Positions 47,509 to 56,516 of a stretch of DNA of 64,000 nucleotides are shown here, piece after piece. A program made the position numbers and the translations under genes. The stretch lies in NCBI GenBank assembly GCA_964632845.1, contig CAZWDU010000006.1, positions 52,947-116,946 on the forward strand, in the 5' to 3' direction. Source of the DNA: JAOZHU01 sp964632845 (GTDB lineage: Archaea; Thermoproteota; Bathyarchaeia; Bathyarchaeales; Bathycorpusculaceae). The notes beneath the pieces were generated by a model. The model did no database searches. It worked only from the letters and a program-made list of their open reading frames with translations, and was not told the origin of the DNA. The first letter of the stretch is position 1; each line of letters begins with the position of its first letter.

Positions 47509-48864
47509 TTGGTTTCTGAGGAGTTGCAGGTTCGGGGGGGAACGGCTGGTTTTGCTGGGAAGCTTTCTCCAGAGCGCACGTTTGGCATTAATTCCGCAAG
47601 CGGCAATGCCAGCCCCTTATGCCCGGAATGCAATTCCTCACGGGTTTGGCGGGATGGTTGGCGGTATAACGGTAAAGAAGCTGTTGTTCAGCGTTTTCTA
47701 TGTAGAAATTGTGGATTCCGCTTCACTGATCCTGGGGTGTCGAAGACGTTAAAAAGCGGCGGCACCATAAATGCTAACTGCCAAATATGCGTCTCGGAGA
47801 CGAAAAATTTGCGTTTGCCGACAAAAAAGCATGTCGGCGCGGGAGAGTTGACTGCGGAGACTAAAGCTGTTATCAAAGTATTCGAAGGCTGGATGCAGAA
47901 AGAAGGCTATAAGCCGAATCGCTACGGGAACAATTTGAAGACGTTAATTCATCTTGGTGCTGACTTGATGGACCCTGAGGATGTCAAAGCCAAAATCGGC
48001 GCTCACAACGTTCGGGATGGTATGAAGATGTTGCTGTGCTATTCTTACGAAGCTTTCATGCGTATGCATAATGAAAAGTCAGATGTAAAACAGTTGGCTT
48101 GGAAGAAGCGGCCTGAGTACAAGCAGGAAGAGATTATTCCGTTTATTCCTGAAGAGGGCGAGCTTGACCAGTTGATTGCTGCTGCTCATAGCAAACGCAT
48201 GGCTGCTTACCTGCAGACGCTTAAGGAGACATATACTGATCCAGGCGAGGCGATACCGATAGAACGGGAAGACATTGCAGGCAACCTGATTGCGATTAAG
48301 CATCCTGTCAAGAATCATAGGCCTAGAACGTTGCAGGTTTCCGATAAGCTGATTGCTATGCTTAACATGCTGCCGCGTGACTCGAAGCGGGTCTTTAACT
48401 GCAACTATAACAATGTTGGCTATGGCTTTAATCGGTTGAAAAAGCGTGTTGCTGCAAGAACCAAGAACGACAGAATCCTCCACATTGAGCTGCGGTCTTT
48501 CAGGCACTGGGGCGGAACCATGATTGCGGAAATGTCAAACGGTAATCCCATGACGGTGATGAAAATGTTGGGCTTGAAAAGCGTTGAGAACGCTATGAAG
48601 TACGTTAACATCTGGAAACTGTCCTTTCGAACTGAAACTGAATACGAGTACCTGGCTGTTACCACGCCTGAAGAGCTTAAGGTTGCGCTTCTCGGCGGCT
48701 ACCAACTTGTAATCGAAAAGTTCGGTGCATCTTGGTTTAGGCGGCCAAAACGGATTGCTATTGCTGGCACTCCGGTAAGTGAACGTGAACCTGAAAAGGC
48801 GCCGTTGCCCTCCGTTGAAACCTACAGTAATAAACGAGAACCTACAGACATAAATGCTTTTTAA
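47509..48864 (+). CDS. int: Tyrosine recombinase (integrase) with zinc-ribbon N-terminus
   Basis: A zinc ribbon (C38, C41, C65, C68: CPEC...CRNC) precedes a SAM-like arm-binding domain and the catalytic domain. Catalytic elements: Lys in IKHPVKNHRP (about 264-272), Arg II in RSFRHWGG (R332), and nucleophile Y365 in AMKYVNIW. The Arg I position in TYTDPGEAI reads Asp244, and the second His position in MLGLKSVE reads Leu, so the active site is non-canonical. TTG start. The stop lies at the candidate attR. Confidence 0.85.
   Translation: MVSEELQVRGGTAGFAGKLSPERTFGINSASGNASPLCPECNSSRVWRDGWRYNGKEAVVQRFLCRNCGFRFTDPGVSKTLKSGGTINANCQICVSETKNLRLPTKKHVGAGELTAETKAVIKVFEGWMQKEGYKPNRYGNNLKTLIHLGADLMDPEDVKAKIGAHNVRDGMKMLLCYSYEAFMRMHNEKSDVKQLAWKKRPEYKQEEIIPFIPEEGELDQLIAAAHSKRMAAYLQTLKETYTDPGEAIPIEREDIAGNLIAIKHPVKNHRPRTLQVSDKLIAMLNMLPRDSKRVFNCNYNNVGYGFNRLKKRVAARTKNDRILHIELRSFRHWGGTMIAEMSNGNPMTVMKMLGLKSVENAMKYVNIWKLSFRTETEYEYLAVTTPEELKVALLGGYQLVIEKFGASWFRRPKRIAIAGTPVSEREPEKAPLPSVETYSNKREPTDINAF
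48849..48859 (+). repeat. Candidate attR (11-bp direct repeat)
   Basis: CATAAATGCTT matches 17921-17931. It overlaps the last codons of the integrase and lies about 45 bases before the UPF0200 gene, where it may also serve as that gene's TATA box. Confidence 0.4.
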
Positions 48865-48904
48865 TCTTGGATGCTGCTAATGTAAGAAGTAACAAGGGTG
48901 CTGC

Positions 48905-49471
48905 ATGAATACTGACAAACTTGTTGTTGGTTTAGTTGGGATGCCGGGGTCTGGGAAATCTCTTGTAGTGGAGGCAGCTCAACAGGAAGGCTACGCCGTA
49001 GTGGTTATGGGCGACGTGATACGGGAAGAAACCCGGAAACGCGGTTTAGCGTTGAACCCGAAAAACATCGGCAAGGTCATGCTGGAACTGCGAAAGACAG
49101 GCGGAAACAGCGTCATCGCAGAAAAATGCATCCCCAAAATACTGCAGCAAGAGAACAGCAAAATAATCGTTGACGGCTTGCGAAGCCTGCATGAAGCCGA
49201 TGCTTTCAAAGAGCACTTCGCCAAATTCAGCCTCATGGCTGTCCATGCCGCGCCAGAAACACGGTTTAAGCGCCTTCACATCCGCGGCAGAAGTGACGAC
49301 CCACACGGTTGGGCAGTATTCCGTGAACGTGATGTGCGCGAACTCGGCGTAGGTTTAGGCGACGCCATAGCCATGGCTGAGTACCTCATAATAAACGAGA
49401 AAAGCCGAGACAACACAAAAGCCAAGGTTAAAGAAGCACTTCGCAAGGTTGAAGAAAAATGGATGACGTAA
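48905..49471 (+). CDS. UPF0200 family P-loop kinase-like protein
   Basis: The P-loop is VGLVGMPGSGKSLV (residues 8-21), followed by VVVMGDVIREETRKRG and a lid-like RGRSDDPHGWAVFRERD segment. This pattern is the archaeal UPF0200 family, related to dephospho-CoA and nucleoside kinases. The substrate is not established. It is followed, with a 13-base overlap, by the UPF0201 gene, the usual archaeal pair. Confidence 0.88.
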   Translation: MNTDKLVVGLVGMPGSGKSLVVEAAQQEGYAVVVMGDVIREETRKRGLALNPKNIGKVMLELRKTGGNSVIAEKCIPKILQQENSKIIVDGLRSLHEADAFKEHFAKFSLMAVHAAPETRFKRLHIRGRSDDPHGWAVFRERDVRELGVGLGDAIAMAEYLIINEKSRDNTKAKVKEALRKVEEKWMT

Positions 49472-49860
49472 TGATTCGCGTGGAAACTGAAGTTAACCCA
49501 ACGGAAACTGAGGAAAAAGTGAAGACAGCAGTGGCGAACCTCTTCGGCAACATAGCCTTGCAGACTAAGTCTTCTTACCGAGGAAGCGTGCTGACGGCTG
49601 AGGCGAAAGGGCAAGAAGCGCTGGTTAAACTTCGCAATTCACTTCGCAATGACCGCGTTCGTGACGCTGCAAGAAGAGTTCTTTTCGGAAGCTTACGGGG
49701 AAACACCCTTAGCTTCTGCTTAAACAAGCAAGTGGCATTTGCTGGTCACATCTCCTTCTCAGAGGAAGTGGCGGAGTCACCTTTAGGTCCCTTGAAAGTT
49801 ACGGTTGAATGTGAAAATCCGCGGCAGCTTATCGAATGGCTTGCCCCGCGAACCCGCTAG
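49459..49860 (+). CDS. UPF0201 family RNA-binding-like protein
   Basis: The 133 residues fit UPF0201: VETEVNPTETEEKVKTAVANLFG, then QEALVKLRNSLRNDRVRDAARRVLF and LSFCLNKQVAFAGHISFSE. It resembles ribosomal protein L5-like alpha/beta folds and probably binds RNA. It overlaps the UPF0200 gene and is followed at 17 bases by a metallo-beta-lactamase nuclease. Confidence 0.85.
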   Translation: MDDVMIRVETEVNPTETEEKVKTAVANLFGNIALQTKSSYRGSVLTAEAKGQEALVKLRNSLRNDRVRDAARRVLFGSLRGNTLSFCLNKQVAFAGHISFSEEVAESPLGPLKVTVECENPRQLIEWLAPRTR

Positions 49861-49876
49861 GCTAGGAGGACAGTGT

Positions 49877-50902
49877 TTGTCAGATAAAGCCATGGTGAGC
49901 CAACGGGGCGCGGTTCTACTGGGTAACTCGGTTGCCTGCGACGCTTTTGACGAGACTAGACCCCTGCGCGTTGTTACTCATGCACATGCTGACCACTTGG
50001 TTGGCTTGAAACGGAGCTTACGGAACTGCGAGGCGGTTTTGATGACTGCAGCTACACGCGACCTCATTGACGTACTAAATAGCTCTTCTGGGCTTGCGGA
50101 AGGCCCTGTGAAAACGCTCGATTACGGCGAAACCATCCAATACGGTGATGAACGCGTTACGCTTGTTAAAGCCGAGCACATTCTAGGCGCAGCGCAAGTT
50201 TTAGTGGAAGATGCAAGTGGCGGCAGGGTTGCTTACACGGGTGATTTCAGGCTTGACGGCACACCCGTGCTAGACTGCGACACGCTTGTTGTGGAAGCCA
50301 CCTACGGGAACCCTTCATGCAGGCGTCCCTTCAAAACTGATGTTAAAGCACTGCTGGTGTCTATGGTTGAGAAAAAACTCAGGCACGGAGCGGTTTACGT
50401 TTTCGGTTTCCACGGCAAACTGCAAGAAATCATGCAAATACTGCATGATGCTGACGTGAGCGTGCCCTTTGTCATGCCTGAACGGGTTTTCAATATTTCC
50501 CAAGTCTGCGAGCGACATGGCATGCGGCTGGGCTGTTTGACGCTTTCAACAACGAAAGACGGCAAGGCGCTGTTAGATGAGAACTTGCCATGCGTCGCGT
50601 TTTACCACATGAATACTCGCGGGCATGTTGGCTTGAATAACTCACGTATTTGCGTTAGCGGCTGGGAGTTTCATTCGCCGTGCAGGCAAATAGGCGCCAA
50701 GGAGCATTTAATCGCGTTAAGCGACCATTCGGATTTTGACGATTTGATTGAGTACGTTCGGCGGTCGAAGCCGAAGCGCGTGATTACGGATAATTATCGC
50801 GTGAGCCACGGCGAAACGTTGGCTAAAGAAATCAAAAAGCGCTTGGGGGTTCACGCTGTGGCGATGCCTCTGAAAAGAAGGCGTGCAATAGATGAATATT
50901 GA
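49877..50902 (+). CDS. Metallo-beta-lactamase-fold nuclease (exonuclease-like)
   Basis: The zinc motif THAHADHLVG, a later DFRLDG Asp, EATYGNP and a C-terminal SDHSDF His mark the beta-CASP-related nuclease group similar to mRNA 3'-processing exonucleases. TTG 49877 is chosen because AGGAGGA lies at 49864-49870; an upstream frame overlaps UPF0201. 341 residues. Likely role in RNA or DNA end processing. Confidence 0.8.
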   Translation: MSDKAMVSQRGAVLLGNSVACDAFDETRPLRVVTHAHADHLVGLKRSLRNCEAVLMTAATRDLIDVLNSSSGLAEGPVKTLDYGETIQYGDERVTLVKAEHILGAAQVLVEDASGGRVAYTGDFRLDGTPVLDCDTLVVEATYGNPSCRRPFKTDVKALLVSMVEKKLRHGAVYVFGFHGKLQEIMQILHDADVSVPFVMPERVFNISQVCERHGMRLGCLTLSTTKDGKALLDENLPCVAFYHMNTRGHVGLNNSRICVSGWEFHSPCRQIGAKEHLIALSDHSDFDDLIEYVRRSKPKRVITDNYRVSHGETLAKEIKKRLGVHAVAMPLKRRRAIDEY

Positions 50903-50974
50903 TTAGGCGTTAGATTGTTAGTTAAGCTTTAAAAGCGTAAGCTTCACATCAAAGAGCAGAACGGTGCATGTTGC

Positions 50975-52240
50975 ATGGGTAAATCGTCTTCAATTTCAGG
51001 ATTCTATAAGCTTCCTCCAAAAGAACGCTTGGCTATGGTTAAAGAATTTGCCAACTTATCCGATGAAGAATGCGCTGTGCTGCAGAACACGGGTGCGTTG
51101 CCCATAGAAGCAGCAGACCGCATGATAGAAAACGTGGTCGGCGCCTTCCCCCTACCCTTAGGTATAGGCGTTAACTTTCTCATTAACAACCGTGACTACT
51201 TAATTCCCATGGCCATTGAAGAGCCTTCGGTGGTGGCGGCAGCCAGCTACGCCGCGAAGATGGTGCGCGACGGCGGAGGCTTCCACACAAGCAGCACACC
51301 GCCCGTGATGATTGGGCAAATTCAAGTTGTCGACATAGGTGATGCTGAAGCGGCTAAACACCGCGTTTTAACGGCTAAAGCAGAGATTTTGCAGAAAGCT
51401 AACGCGCAAGACCCCGTGCTTGCTTCCGTGGGCGGCGGAGCCAAAGATTTAGATGCAAAAGTAATCCAGACTTCGCAAGGCGACATGCTTATAGTTGAGT
51501 TGCATGTGGATTGCCGCGATGCAATGGGCGCGAACGCGGTTAACACCATGGCTGAGGCAGTAGCGCCGCTGATAGAGCAGATAACTGGCGGGCGCGTGTA
51601 TTTACGGATAATAACCAATTTAGCCACAAAACGTTTGGCAAAAGCATGGTGCACCGTGCCCAAGGCATCGCTGGGCGGCGAAGAAGTGGTGGACGGCATA
51701 GTTAATGCTTCAGCGTTTGCAGCTGCAGACCCATACCGCGCGGCTACGCATAACAAAGGCGCGATGAACGGCATAATCGCCGTTGTCCTCGCCACGGGCA
51801 ACGACCACCGCGCCATAGAGGCGGGCGCTCACGCTTACGCGGCACTGAAAGGCAAGTATACGCCGCTTTCGGTGTGGATGAAAAACGCTGATGGCGACTT
51901 GGTGGGCGAGATTGAGTTACCTATGGCTGTTGGCTTGATAGGCGGCGCAGTGCGGACGCATCCAACCGCGAAGGTTGCTGTTAAAATTTTGGGTGTAAAG
52001 TCTGCTAACGAGTTTGCTGAAGTGTTGGCGGCTGTGGGCTTAGCTCAGAACCTCGGTGCGTTGCGTGCTTTGGCGAGCGAGGGCATTCAACGAGGGCATA
52101 TGTCGCTTCACGCGCGGAACATCGCTGTGGCGGCAGGCGCAACTGGCAAGCTAATCGACATTGTTGCTGAAAGAATGGTGAAAGAACGCAAAATTCGCGT
52201 GGACAGGGCGAAAGAACTAGTTGCGGAACTCAGCAAGTAG
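50975..52240 (+). CDS. mvaA: HMG-CoA reductase, class II type
   Basis: It reduces HMG-CoA to mevalonate for isoprenoid lipids. Motifs: EEPSVVAAASYAAKM (catalytic Glu), DCRDAMGANAVNTMAEAVAP (catalytic Asp region and dinucleotide site) and TNLATKRLA (catalytic Lys). 421 residues. The length, the N-terminal GFYKLPPKERLAMV and the C-terminal domain fit class II enzymes (bacterial-like, present in several archaeal lineages) rather than the class I form. Confidence 0.95.
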   Translation: MGKSSSISGFYKLPPKERLAMVKEFANLSDEECAVLQNTGALPIEAADRMIENVVGAFPLPLGIGVNFLINNRDYLIPMAIEEPSVVAAASYAAKMVRDGGGFHTSSTPPVMIGQIQVVDIGDAEAAKHRVLTAKAEILQKANAQDPVLASVGGGAKDLDAKVIQTSQGDMLIVELHVDCRDAMGANAVNTMAEAVAPLIEQITGGRVYLRIITNLATKRLAKAWCTVPKASLGGEEVVDGIVNASAFAAADPYRAATHNKGAMNGIIAVVLATGNDHRAIEAGAHAYAALKGKYTPLSVWMKNADGDLVGEIELPMAVGLIGGAVRTHPTAKVAVKILGVKSANEFAEVLAAVGLAQNLGALRALASEGIQRGHMSLHARNIAVAAGATGKLIDIVAERMVKERKIRVDRAKELVAELSK

Positions 52241-52269
52241 CCCAGCCCTTTGTCGGCTGCTCGCTTGTG

Positions 52270-52596
52270 CTACTGCGTTTTTCTTGGTTCAGCACAAAAC
52301 GCGCATAGTTCACAGAGTGATTCGTTAAATTCTTCAGGGCTCATTTCCGCTGTCGCTATGCGTTTTGCTGCTTCCGCCGCTGCATTTTGAATTATTGGCG
52401 CAAGTTCCTCATAGTTTGGCATTCTTTTATGTCCGCGTTTTGAGGTTACATACAGGCTTACCGCGGCTTGCGTGGTGCCCAACTTCTTGGCTGCTGCTAC
52501 CTGCGTGTAACTGTATTTTGTGATTAATTCTTTTGCAACAAAAGCCCTGTAAAGGGGCAAAATGTAACGTACAGCGTTTTCGCATGAAGTAGGCAT
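52270..52596 (-). CDS. HTH regulator with C-terminal Cys motif
   Basis: An N-terminal HTH (KELITKYSYTQVAAAKKLGTTQAAVSLYVTSKRG) is followed by a helical segment and a C-terminal CELCAFC cluster that may bind metal. This is the archaeal COG2522-like predicted transcriptional regulator of about 110 residues. It is convergent with the HMG-CoA reductase gene. Confidence 0.8.
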   Translation of the reverse strand: MPTSCENAVRYILPLYRAFVAKELITKYSYTQVAAAKKLGTTQAAVSLYVTSKRGHKRMPNYEELAPIIQNAAAEAAKRIATAEMSPEEFNESLCELCAFCAEPRKTQ

Positions 52597-52811
52597 GAAA
52601 GGTCAACATGCGTTGTATATAACACACTTATACTTAAAAGTACGGTTTGCACGCTTAGTGATTACTGCACAAAAGGTACTTCTTTATAAAAGGGAGGGGG
52701 TAGCGTCTCCGCACACAGTTGTGCCCAGCAGAAACGTTAGTAGAATAAACGTGCTAAAAAGCAAAGGGTTAGTATAAAAAAACGAAAAAAGGGATTGGTT
52801 CTGTTTTGAGG

Positions 52812-53354
52812 TTAATATGACCTTGATCTGTCGCGGTATCCGCCTGAGCCTCTGCGGTCTCTGAAACCGCCGCCGCCCCGTCTGTCTCTGCCGCCGTAGC
52901 CACCACCGCCGCCGTATCCGCCTCTGCCTCTGAACGGTCGCCTCTGCTGCTCATACGTTTTATTGGACACGTTGTTTTCAGTGTTAACTTCACATTCTAA
53001 AGGTTCTGATGCAGGCTCCATTTTTCCGTATTTGCCGATGTTAAGGCGCATGTTGCCTTTAAACAGTGTTACGTAACCATTTTCCACGCGTACAGTGTCG
53101 TTCTCATTTACCTTTTCAATGTTGTCATCCCAGAGAGTTAAGTAGATGCTGCCTGTTTCGTCGCCGACTAACGCGTCGCAGACGCGGTGAGCTGAGCCGT
53201 CTCGCCCCATGGGCACATCTCTGACTTCGCTTTTTGAAACAACTTTTGCTGTGACGTTGACTGCTCTTGATGCGGGGGTTAATTCGCCGACTTTAGCTTC
53301 CACTGGTTGCCGTTTGTTTTCGAAAAATCCTTCTACTGCCAAACTATTCAACAC
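52812..53354 (-). CDS. OB-fold ssDNA-binding protein with RGG-type tail
   Basis: An OB fold spans about residues 15-115 (VGELTPASRAVNVTAKVVSKSEVRDV, then DETGSIYLTLWDDN and VNENDTVRVENGYVTLFKG), as in crenarchaeal/thaumarchaeal SSB. The C-terminal 50 residues are Gly/Arg/Tyr-rich (RGRGGYGGGGG...), flexible and likely to bind nucleic acid or partners. GTG 53354 is used; the frame is open to 53444 but the added residues look non-coding. Confidence 0.8.
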   Translation of the reverse strand: MLNSLAVEGFFENKRQPVEAKVGELTPASRAVNVTAKVVSKSEVRDVPMGRDGSAHRVCDALVGDETGSIYLTLWDDNIEKVNENDTVRVENGYVTLFKGNMRLNIGKYGKMEPASEPLECEVNTENNVSNKTYEQQRRPFRGRGGYGGGGGYGGRDRRGGGGFRDRRGSGGYRDRSRSY

Positions 53355-53635
53355 CTTATTTTTTAGACACCACACACATATTTGCATGCCACACTTAAGG
53401 CTTTTGGTAATAACCCCTGCGTTTTGGTCTAAGGGCCTTTTCACGTACCTATTCCGTTAAGGTTCGATAAACAACAAAAAGCTTGCACTTACATTTACTT
53501 CATACGAGCGTAGAGTCAGCGCACGAAGTCCGCCTACGTTTTAGCTTTTTTGTGCATTCTGCATTTTAAAGCAACTTGACAAAAACCTATAACAATACGC
53601 ACCGCACTTTAGCGTCTAGAAGGAGAAAAACCACG

Positions 53636-55015
53636 TTGACTGCCGAGAAAAAAGAACGCAAACCCACTGTTGAAGAATTATTGGCTAAAGCCAAAAAACC
53701 AGCACAACTGTCACCGCCTATGCACAGGTTCTACGAAGGCAAAGTCCAAGTCCTGCCAAAATGCGCCATAACAAGCACCGACGACTTCGCCGTTTGGTAC
53801 ACGCCAGGCGTAGCCGCACCCTGCAAAGAAATCCAAGCAAACCCAGACAAATCATTCGAACTCACAAACCGCTGGAACTACGTTGCCGTAGTCACAGACG
53901 GCACGCGCGTCCTAGGCTTAGGCAACATTGGGCCCGAGGCCGCAATGCCAGTGATGGAAGGAAAAGCCTTACTGTTCAAGTACCTAGGCGGCGTGGACGC
54001 GTTCCCCATATGCCTAAAAACCACAGATCCAGACGAGATAGTCCGCGTTTGCGAGTTGCTTGAGCCTTCTTTCGGAGGCATAAACTTGGAAGACATCGAA
54101 AAACCCAAGTGCTTCAGTGTCCTCGAAAAGGCACGCGAACGCTTACATATTCCAGTTTGGCATGATGACCAGCAGGGAACCGCAACCGTAATCCTAGCGG
54201 GCTTAATGAACGCCTTCAAAATTGTAGGTAAAAAACCCCGCGAAGCCCTCATAACCCTGATGGGCTCAGGAGCAGCTAACATCCGAACCGCATACGTTCT
54301 CATCAGATGGGGCGTTAAAGCAGGCAACATCATAATGGTGGACACCAAAGGCGTAGTCCACACTGGCAGAACAGACATAACAAAAACGAATGATCCGTGG
54401 AAATACGAGTTGACGCAAGTAACTAATGCTGAAGGCAGGACAGGCGACACGCCAGAAGCGTTCAAAGGTGTGGACGCTGTGGTTGCCGCGTCAAAACCTG
54501 GTCCAGGCACAATTAAAAAGGACTGGATAAAAACGATGGCGGACAACGCCGTTCTCTTTGCGTGCGCAAACCCGATACCTGAAATATGGCCGTGGGAAGC
54601 TGAGGAGGCAGGGGCACGCGTGGTGGCAACAGGCAGAAGCGACTTTCCCAACCAAGTGAACAACAGCCTAGGCTTTCCAGCAATCTTCCGCGGTGTATTA
54701 GACGTTAAGGCAAAAACGGTTACCGACGACATGTGCATTGCAGCAGCTCAGGAACTGGCAAAATTCGCTGAGGAAAGAGGCATGAACGAGAAGGATATTT
54801 TGCCGCGGATGGACGAGTGGGAAGTTTTCCCCAGAGAAGCCGTTGCCTGCGCGTTAAAATCCATCGAACAAGGCGTAGCCCGAGTCAAACCTAGCAGGCA
54901 AGAATTGTACGAGCGTGCTTCAGCGATAATCAGGAATGCCCGCGAATCAACCAGCCTGCTCATGCAGCATAGCTTGATAAAGCCGACCCCGCCTGAAAAC
55001 CAACTGTTAAAATAG
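53636..55015 (+). CDS. NAD(P)-dependent malic enzyme
   Basis: It decarboxylates malate to pyruvate. Features: DFAVWYTPGVAAPCKEI, VVTDGTRVLGLGNIGPEAAMPVMEGKALLF, NLEDIEKPKCF, VWHDDQQGTATVILAGL (metal-binding Asp pair) and LMGSGAANIRTAYVL (nucleotide-binding loop). The size (459 aa) fits the short archaeal/bacterial class. TTG 53636 follows AAGGAGA; the frame is open to 53576. Confidence 0.92.
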   Translation: MTAEKKERKPTVEELLAKAKKPAQLSPPMHRFYEGKVQVLPKCAITSTDDFAVWYTPGVAAPCKEIQANPDKSFELTNRWNYVAVVTDGTRVLGLGNIGPEAAMPVMEGKALLFKYLGGVDAFPICLKTTDPDEIVRVCELLEPSFGGINLEDIEKPKCFSVLEKARERLHIPVWHDDQQGTATVILAGLMNAFKIVGKKPREALITLMGSGAANIRTAYVLIRWGVKAGNIIMVDTKGVVHTGRTDITKTNDPWKYELTQVTNAEGRTGDTPEAFKGVDAVVAASKPGPGTIKKDWIKTMADNAVLFACANPIPEIWPWEAEEAGARVVATGRSDFPNQVNNSLGFPAIFRGVLDVKAKTVTDDMCIAAAQELAKFAEERGMNEKDILPRMDEWEVFPREAVACALKSIEQGVARVKPSRQELYERASAIIRNARESTSLLMQHSLIKPTPPENQLLK

Positions 55016-55103
55016 CCCAGAAACACCAGCAAAACATGCGTTTTCCATGCGGAGAAACTTTTTTAAGCGGTGCTCAAGACAATAACTGCCTCGGTGACAA
55101 AAT

Positions 55104-55583
55104 ATGCGTTTAGACTACGCTTCATACGTTTTAGCTGCAGTGTTCTTCGTATTTGCTGCGGTTTCCTTCATTATAGTAACGGAGCAAACCGTGCGAACTT
55201 TGGCGGTTGCAATCACACTCGTCTTAGGCGTTTTTTCTCTCGGCTTAGGCTACTACGAACGACCAAAAACCGAAAAAACGCTTTCTCAATCGGCAGCGCT
55301 GCCGCAGGCTCTGCGAGTAGCAACATTGGAGACTCCTGAGGAGAAAAAAGCTGAAACAGCGGAGGCTTCAACTGCTGCAGCATCGGCTCCAGCGGTTTCA
55401 AATATAGCTTTGACACAGGTGAAAGGTATTGGCGAAAAAAGAGCCACGCAGCTTAAGGCAATAGGCATAAACAGCGTTAACGAGTTAGCTAAGGCTTCAG
55501 TTGAAGAAGTAGCGGTGAAATTGAAAGTTTACCCGAAAATTGTTGCGAAATGGGTTGCCGCTGCGAAAGAACTCATTGCATAA
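55104..55583 (+). CDS. Membrane-anchored helix-hairpin-helix protein
   Basis: Two hydrophobic helices (about residues 8-50) are followed by an Ala/Glu-rich linker (about 65-100) and a C-terminal HhH domain (LTQVKGIGEKRATQLKAIGINSVNELAKASVEEVAVKL). DNA binding or a protein-protein role at the membrane is likely. Similar small proteins are common in archaea of this kind. Confidence 0.7.
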   Translation: MRLDYASYVLAAVFFVFAAVSFIIVTEQTVRTLAVAITLVLGVFSLGLGYYERPKTEKTLSQSAALPQALRVATLETPEEKKAETAEASTAAASAPAVSNIALTQVKGIGEKRATQLKAIGINSVNELAKASVEEVAVKLKVYPKIVAKWVAAAKELIA

Positions 55584-55589
55584 AGCCTG

Positions 55590-55853
55590 TTAGTGTCCCA
55601 GCGGCTGCAGTTTTACTATGTTCCTTTTTTCTAAACGTTTCAGGGCGTCAAAGAACTCGCTTTTTTTCTCTCCAGCGAAATTCAGGTTTTGCATTATGTC
55701 TCCAACTGAAACGTCTGCTTTCCCGAAGTTTTCGTTTCGTTTGAGGAGGTGCCGAACGATGGACTTTTCAAGTTTTCCGCATCGCCAGGTTGTGTTGCGA
55801 ATCAAAACTACTAATGTCTTCACGAGGGTTTGTTCCTTGGTTTTTCGCTGCAA
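55590..55853 (-). CDS. Small winged-helix-like protein, 87 aa
   Basis: The sequence is basic with an HTH-like segment (SVGDIMQNLNFAGEKKSEFFDALKRLEKRNIVKLQPLGH), where the last part is the wing. Probable DNA-binding regulator. It ends 6 bases after the convergent HhH protein. Confidence 0.6.
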   Translation of the reverse strand: MQRKTKEQTLVKTLVVLIRNTTWRCGKLEKSIVRHLLKRNENFGKADVSVGDIMQNLNFAGEKKSEFFDALKRLEKRNIVKLQPLGH

Positions 55854-56029
55854 GTCTCCCAGGTCTCCCCCATTATGCTGAAACTAGTTGCGACTATGTT
55901 CTTAAACGTTTGTGTCCAAACCATAACATATCCGCTTCAAGATTGATGGTTAAGCTGCAAGTTTAATGTTGATTTCGCGTTTTGGTGCAGCATCTTTCGT
56001 ACTTTGGAGACGCTGTTGGCTTGGTAAAG

Positions 56030-56479
56030 CTATAGCGTTTTGTTCAGGTATAAGCCATGGGCTTTGCCATAATAATTTTCAAGTTTGCTTACTTGTCTGT
56101 AGCCAAGTTTCTGGTAAAGGTTTGATGCTGCAACGTTGCCTTCGTGCACTTCCAAACGGCATTCTTTAACGCCTTTATTCTTGAATAATGTTTCAATTTC
56201 ACGCAGTAGCTTGTGCGCTATTCCTTTTCGGTGGTAAGCCGGCACCGTGTTTACGGTGACTATGTGCCCGACAGGCATGTTTCTTACGATTTCTATCTGT
56301 CCTATCACGAAGCCTGCTATTTCATCGTTTACACGTGCCATTAATGCAATGGTGTTGTAGTCCGACAGCAAGTAAGCTATTTGCTGTTTGGTGAAAGCTT
56401 CTGTTTCAAAGCATTGTTTTTCTATCTCGTAAAGTTCGTCCAGAAAACTTAGAGATATGTCTTCGACCTTTATTTTCAT
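56030..56479 (-). CDS. rimI: RimI-like GNAT N-acetyltransferase
   Basis: Its likely role is N-terminal protein acetylation, such as of ribosomal protein S18 or archaeal Alba-type targets. Acetyl-CoA loop: HIVTVNTVPAYHRKGIAHKLL. Later ECRLEVHEGNVAASNLYQKLGYRQV is the signature of the RimI/Ard1 group. 149 residues, full length. Confidence 0.9.
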   Translation of the reverse strand: MKIKVEDISLSFLDELYEIEKQCFETEAFTKQQIAYLLSDYNTIALMARVNDEIAGFVIGQIEIVRNMPVGHIVTVNTVPAYHRKGIAHKLLREIETLFKNKGVKECRLEVHEGNVAASNLYQKLGYRQVSKLENYYGKAHGLYLNKTL

Positions 56480-56516
56480 GTTTCAACCATAAAAGAGTGA
56501 GCTGCAAAGGGTGATT

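Larger units (their letters stand above)
17921..48859 (+). mobile_element. Integrated archaeal tailed virus (provirus), about 31 kb
   Basis: Between host genes thpR and the UPF0200 gene lies a continuous block with a full tailed-virus set. In order: ATPase, portal 22842, protease 24199, scaffold 25524, decoration 26009, capsid 26491, connectors 28679-29867, tail tube 30385, frameshifted chaperones 30764, tape measure 31329, tail tip 33028-35651, holin-like 36076-36526, terminase 36812-38669, regulators at 43.5 kb and integrase at 47.5 kb. All morphogenesis genes are on the + strand and mostly overlap. No disrupted structural gene is visible, so the provirus may be intact. The long tape measure and tube protein indicate a siphovirus-like particle. 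Confidence 0.93.

Noticed and set aside
47492..47752. 86-codon frame starting at the end of the 46845 gene
   Set aside because: It overlaps the zinc-ribbon region of the integrase in another frame and has no recognisable protein character.
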